Assembly (NCBI GenBank): GCA_013399115.1
Contig: VXAA01001977.1
Span: forward strand, 211,352 to 275,351
DNA length: 64,000 nucleotides
From: Anseranas semipalmata
Taxonomy: Eukaryota > Chordata > Aves > Anseriformes > Anseranatidae
Direction: 5' to 3'
The notes beneath the pieces are model-generated. The model did not search any database. It saw only the letters and a list, made by a program, of their open reading frames with translations, and was not told the DNA's origin. Shown here one piece after another: positions 63,609-64,000 of this stretch. The number at the start of each line of letters is the position of its first letter. Position 1 is the stretch's first letter. The position numbers and the translations under genes are program-made.

Positions 63609-64000
63609 CTGTAGAGGAAGATAAATCAAACTAAGTGAATATTGAATTTAATTAGTATTGAAAGTTAGTACATCCAATGACCCACATGCATTAAGTAATA
63701 AAGAGATAGCATGAACAAATTTGTTAGAACTGGAATGCTATCTGCACAGTCTATATATGTGCATATATGCAGTCTATCAATTAAATGCATCTTTGGAGCT
63801 ATCTTGAAGTCTTTTATTTTTTAACATAAGTTGAATAGTTAAAGATTCTATATTTGACCCTAGTTATCTCCCTGTCTATGATGTTTTGTTGTTCCATCTT
63901 CCAGACTCTTGCTTTCTGTGGTATAAGACAGCAAAAATACTTGACAATCTGCAGTGCTTGAAATTATTAAGATGGAAATTGTGCTGGAATCCTACCAGGC
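63609..64000 (-). other. ITGAE: ITGAE intron at the right edge
   Basis: No complete exon is seen. The last five bases (63996-64000) followed on the minus strand by GTAGGA could be the end of the preceding ITGAE exon; the next visible exon needs a two-base carry-over. This is only a possibility. Confidence 0.4.

Overview
The window is vertebrate nuclear DNA. It has canonical GT/AG introns, CpG-rich promoters at 5' ends (two of them lost in assembly gaps), AATAAA-type poly(A) signals and no bacterial-style operons. Three things suggest a bird: compact spacing (seven genes in 64 kb), a CR1-like repeat and no Alu/B1-type SINEs, and protein sequences that closely resemble chicken TRPV1 and P2X5 as I remember them. 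The species cannot be fixed from the sequence. The gene order TRPV1 - SHPK - CTNS - TAX1BP3 - EMC6 - P2RX5 - ITGAE with HASPIN nested matches human 17p13.2.

Layout. 1-5136 (-): 5' half of TRPV1, with five coding exons (354 residues: N-terminus plus ankyrin repeats) and a probable 5'UTR exon; the channel domain lies left of the window. 5137-9494: TRPV1 upstream or intergenic DNA with a small gap and one unexplained open frame. 9495-18509 (-): SHPK, seven exons, complete, 475 aa. 18850-19300: CpG-rich bidirectional SHPK/CTNS promoter with a palindromic CLEAR-type E-box. 19565-27015 (+): CTNS, ten coding exons, complete, 382 aa, with a non-canonical C-terminus. 29647-30637 (-): TAX1BP3, three of four coding exons; the first 13 or so codons probably lie in the gap at 31876-32402. 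32580-32912 (+): EMC6, one coding exon, complete, 110 aa. 36744-48189 (-): P2RX5, twelve exons, complete, 402 aa. 48190-57100: about 9 kb with no recognisable gene, containing a CR1-like fragment. 57837-63608 (-): the last seven visible coding exons of ITGAE. 60562-62747 (+): HASPIN, a single open frame on the opposite strand inside an ITGAE intron, with its N-terminus lost in the gap at 60069-60561.

Functional themes. Two genes encode ligand-gated cation channels of sensory or excitable cells (TRPV1, P2RX5). SHPK and CTNS share a promoter, and CTNS exports lysosomal cystine. TAX1BP3 is a single-PDZ protein and EMC6 is a core subunit of the ER membrane insertase; they are head to head around the gap at 31876-32402. 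ITGAE is an integrin alpha chain, and its intron carries the mitotic histone H3 kinase gene HASPIN. These are ordinary neighbours in a conserved block, not one pathway. I saw no undescribed system. The points most worth checking are the altered CTNS C-terminus, an open CTNS intron 10, the shared-promoter motifs, the SHPK stop codon embedded in a poly(A) signal, and the unknown open frame at 5901-6290.
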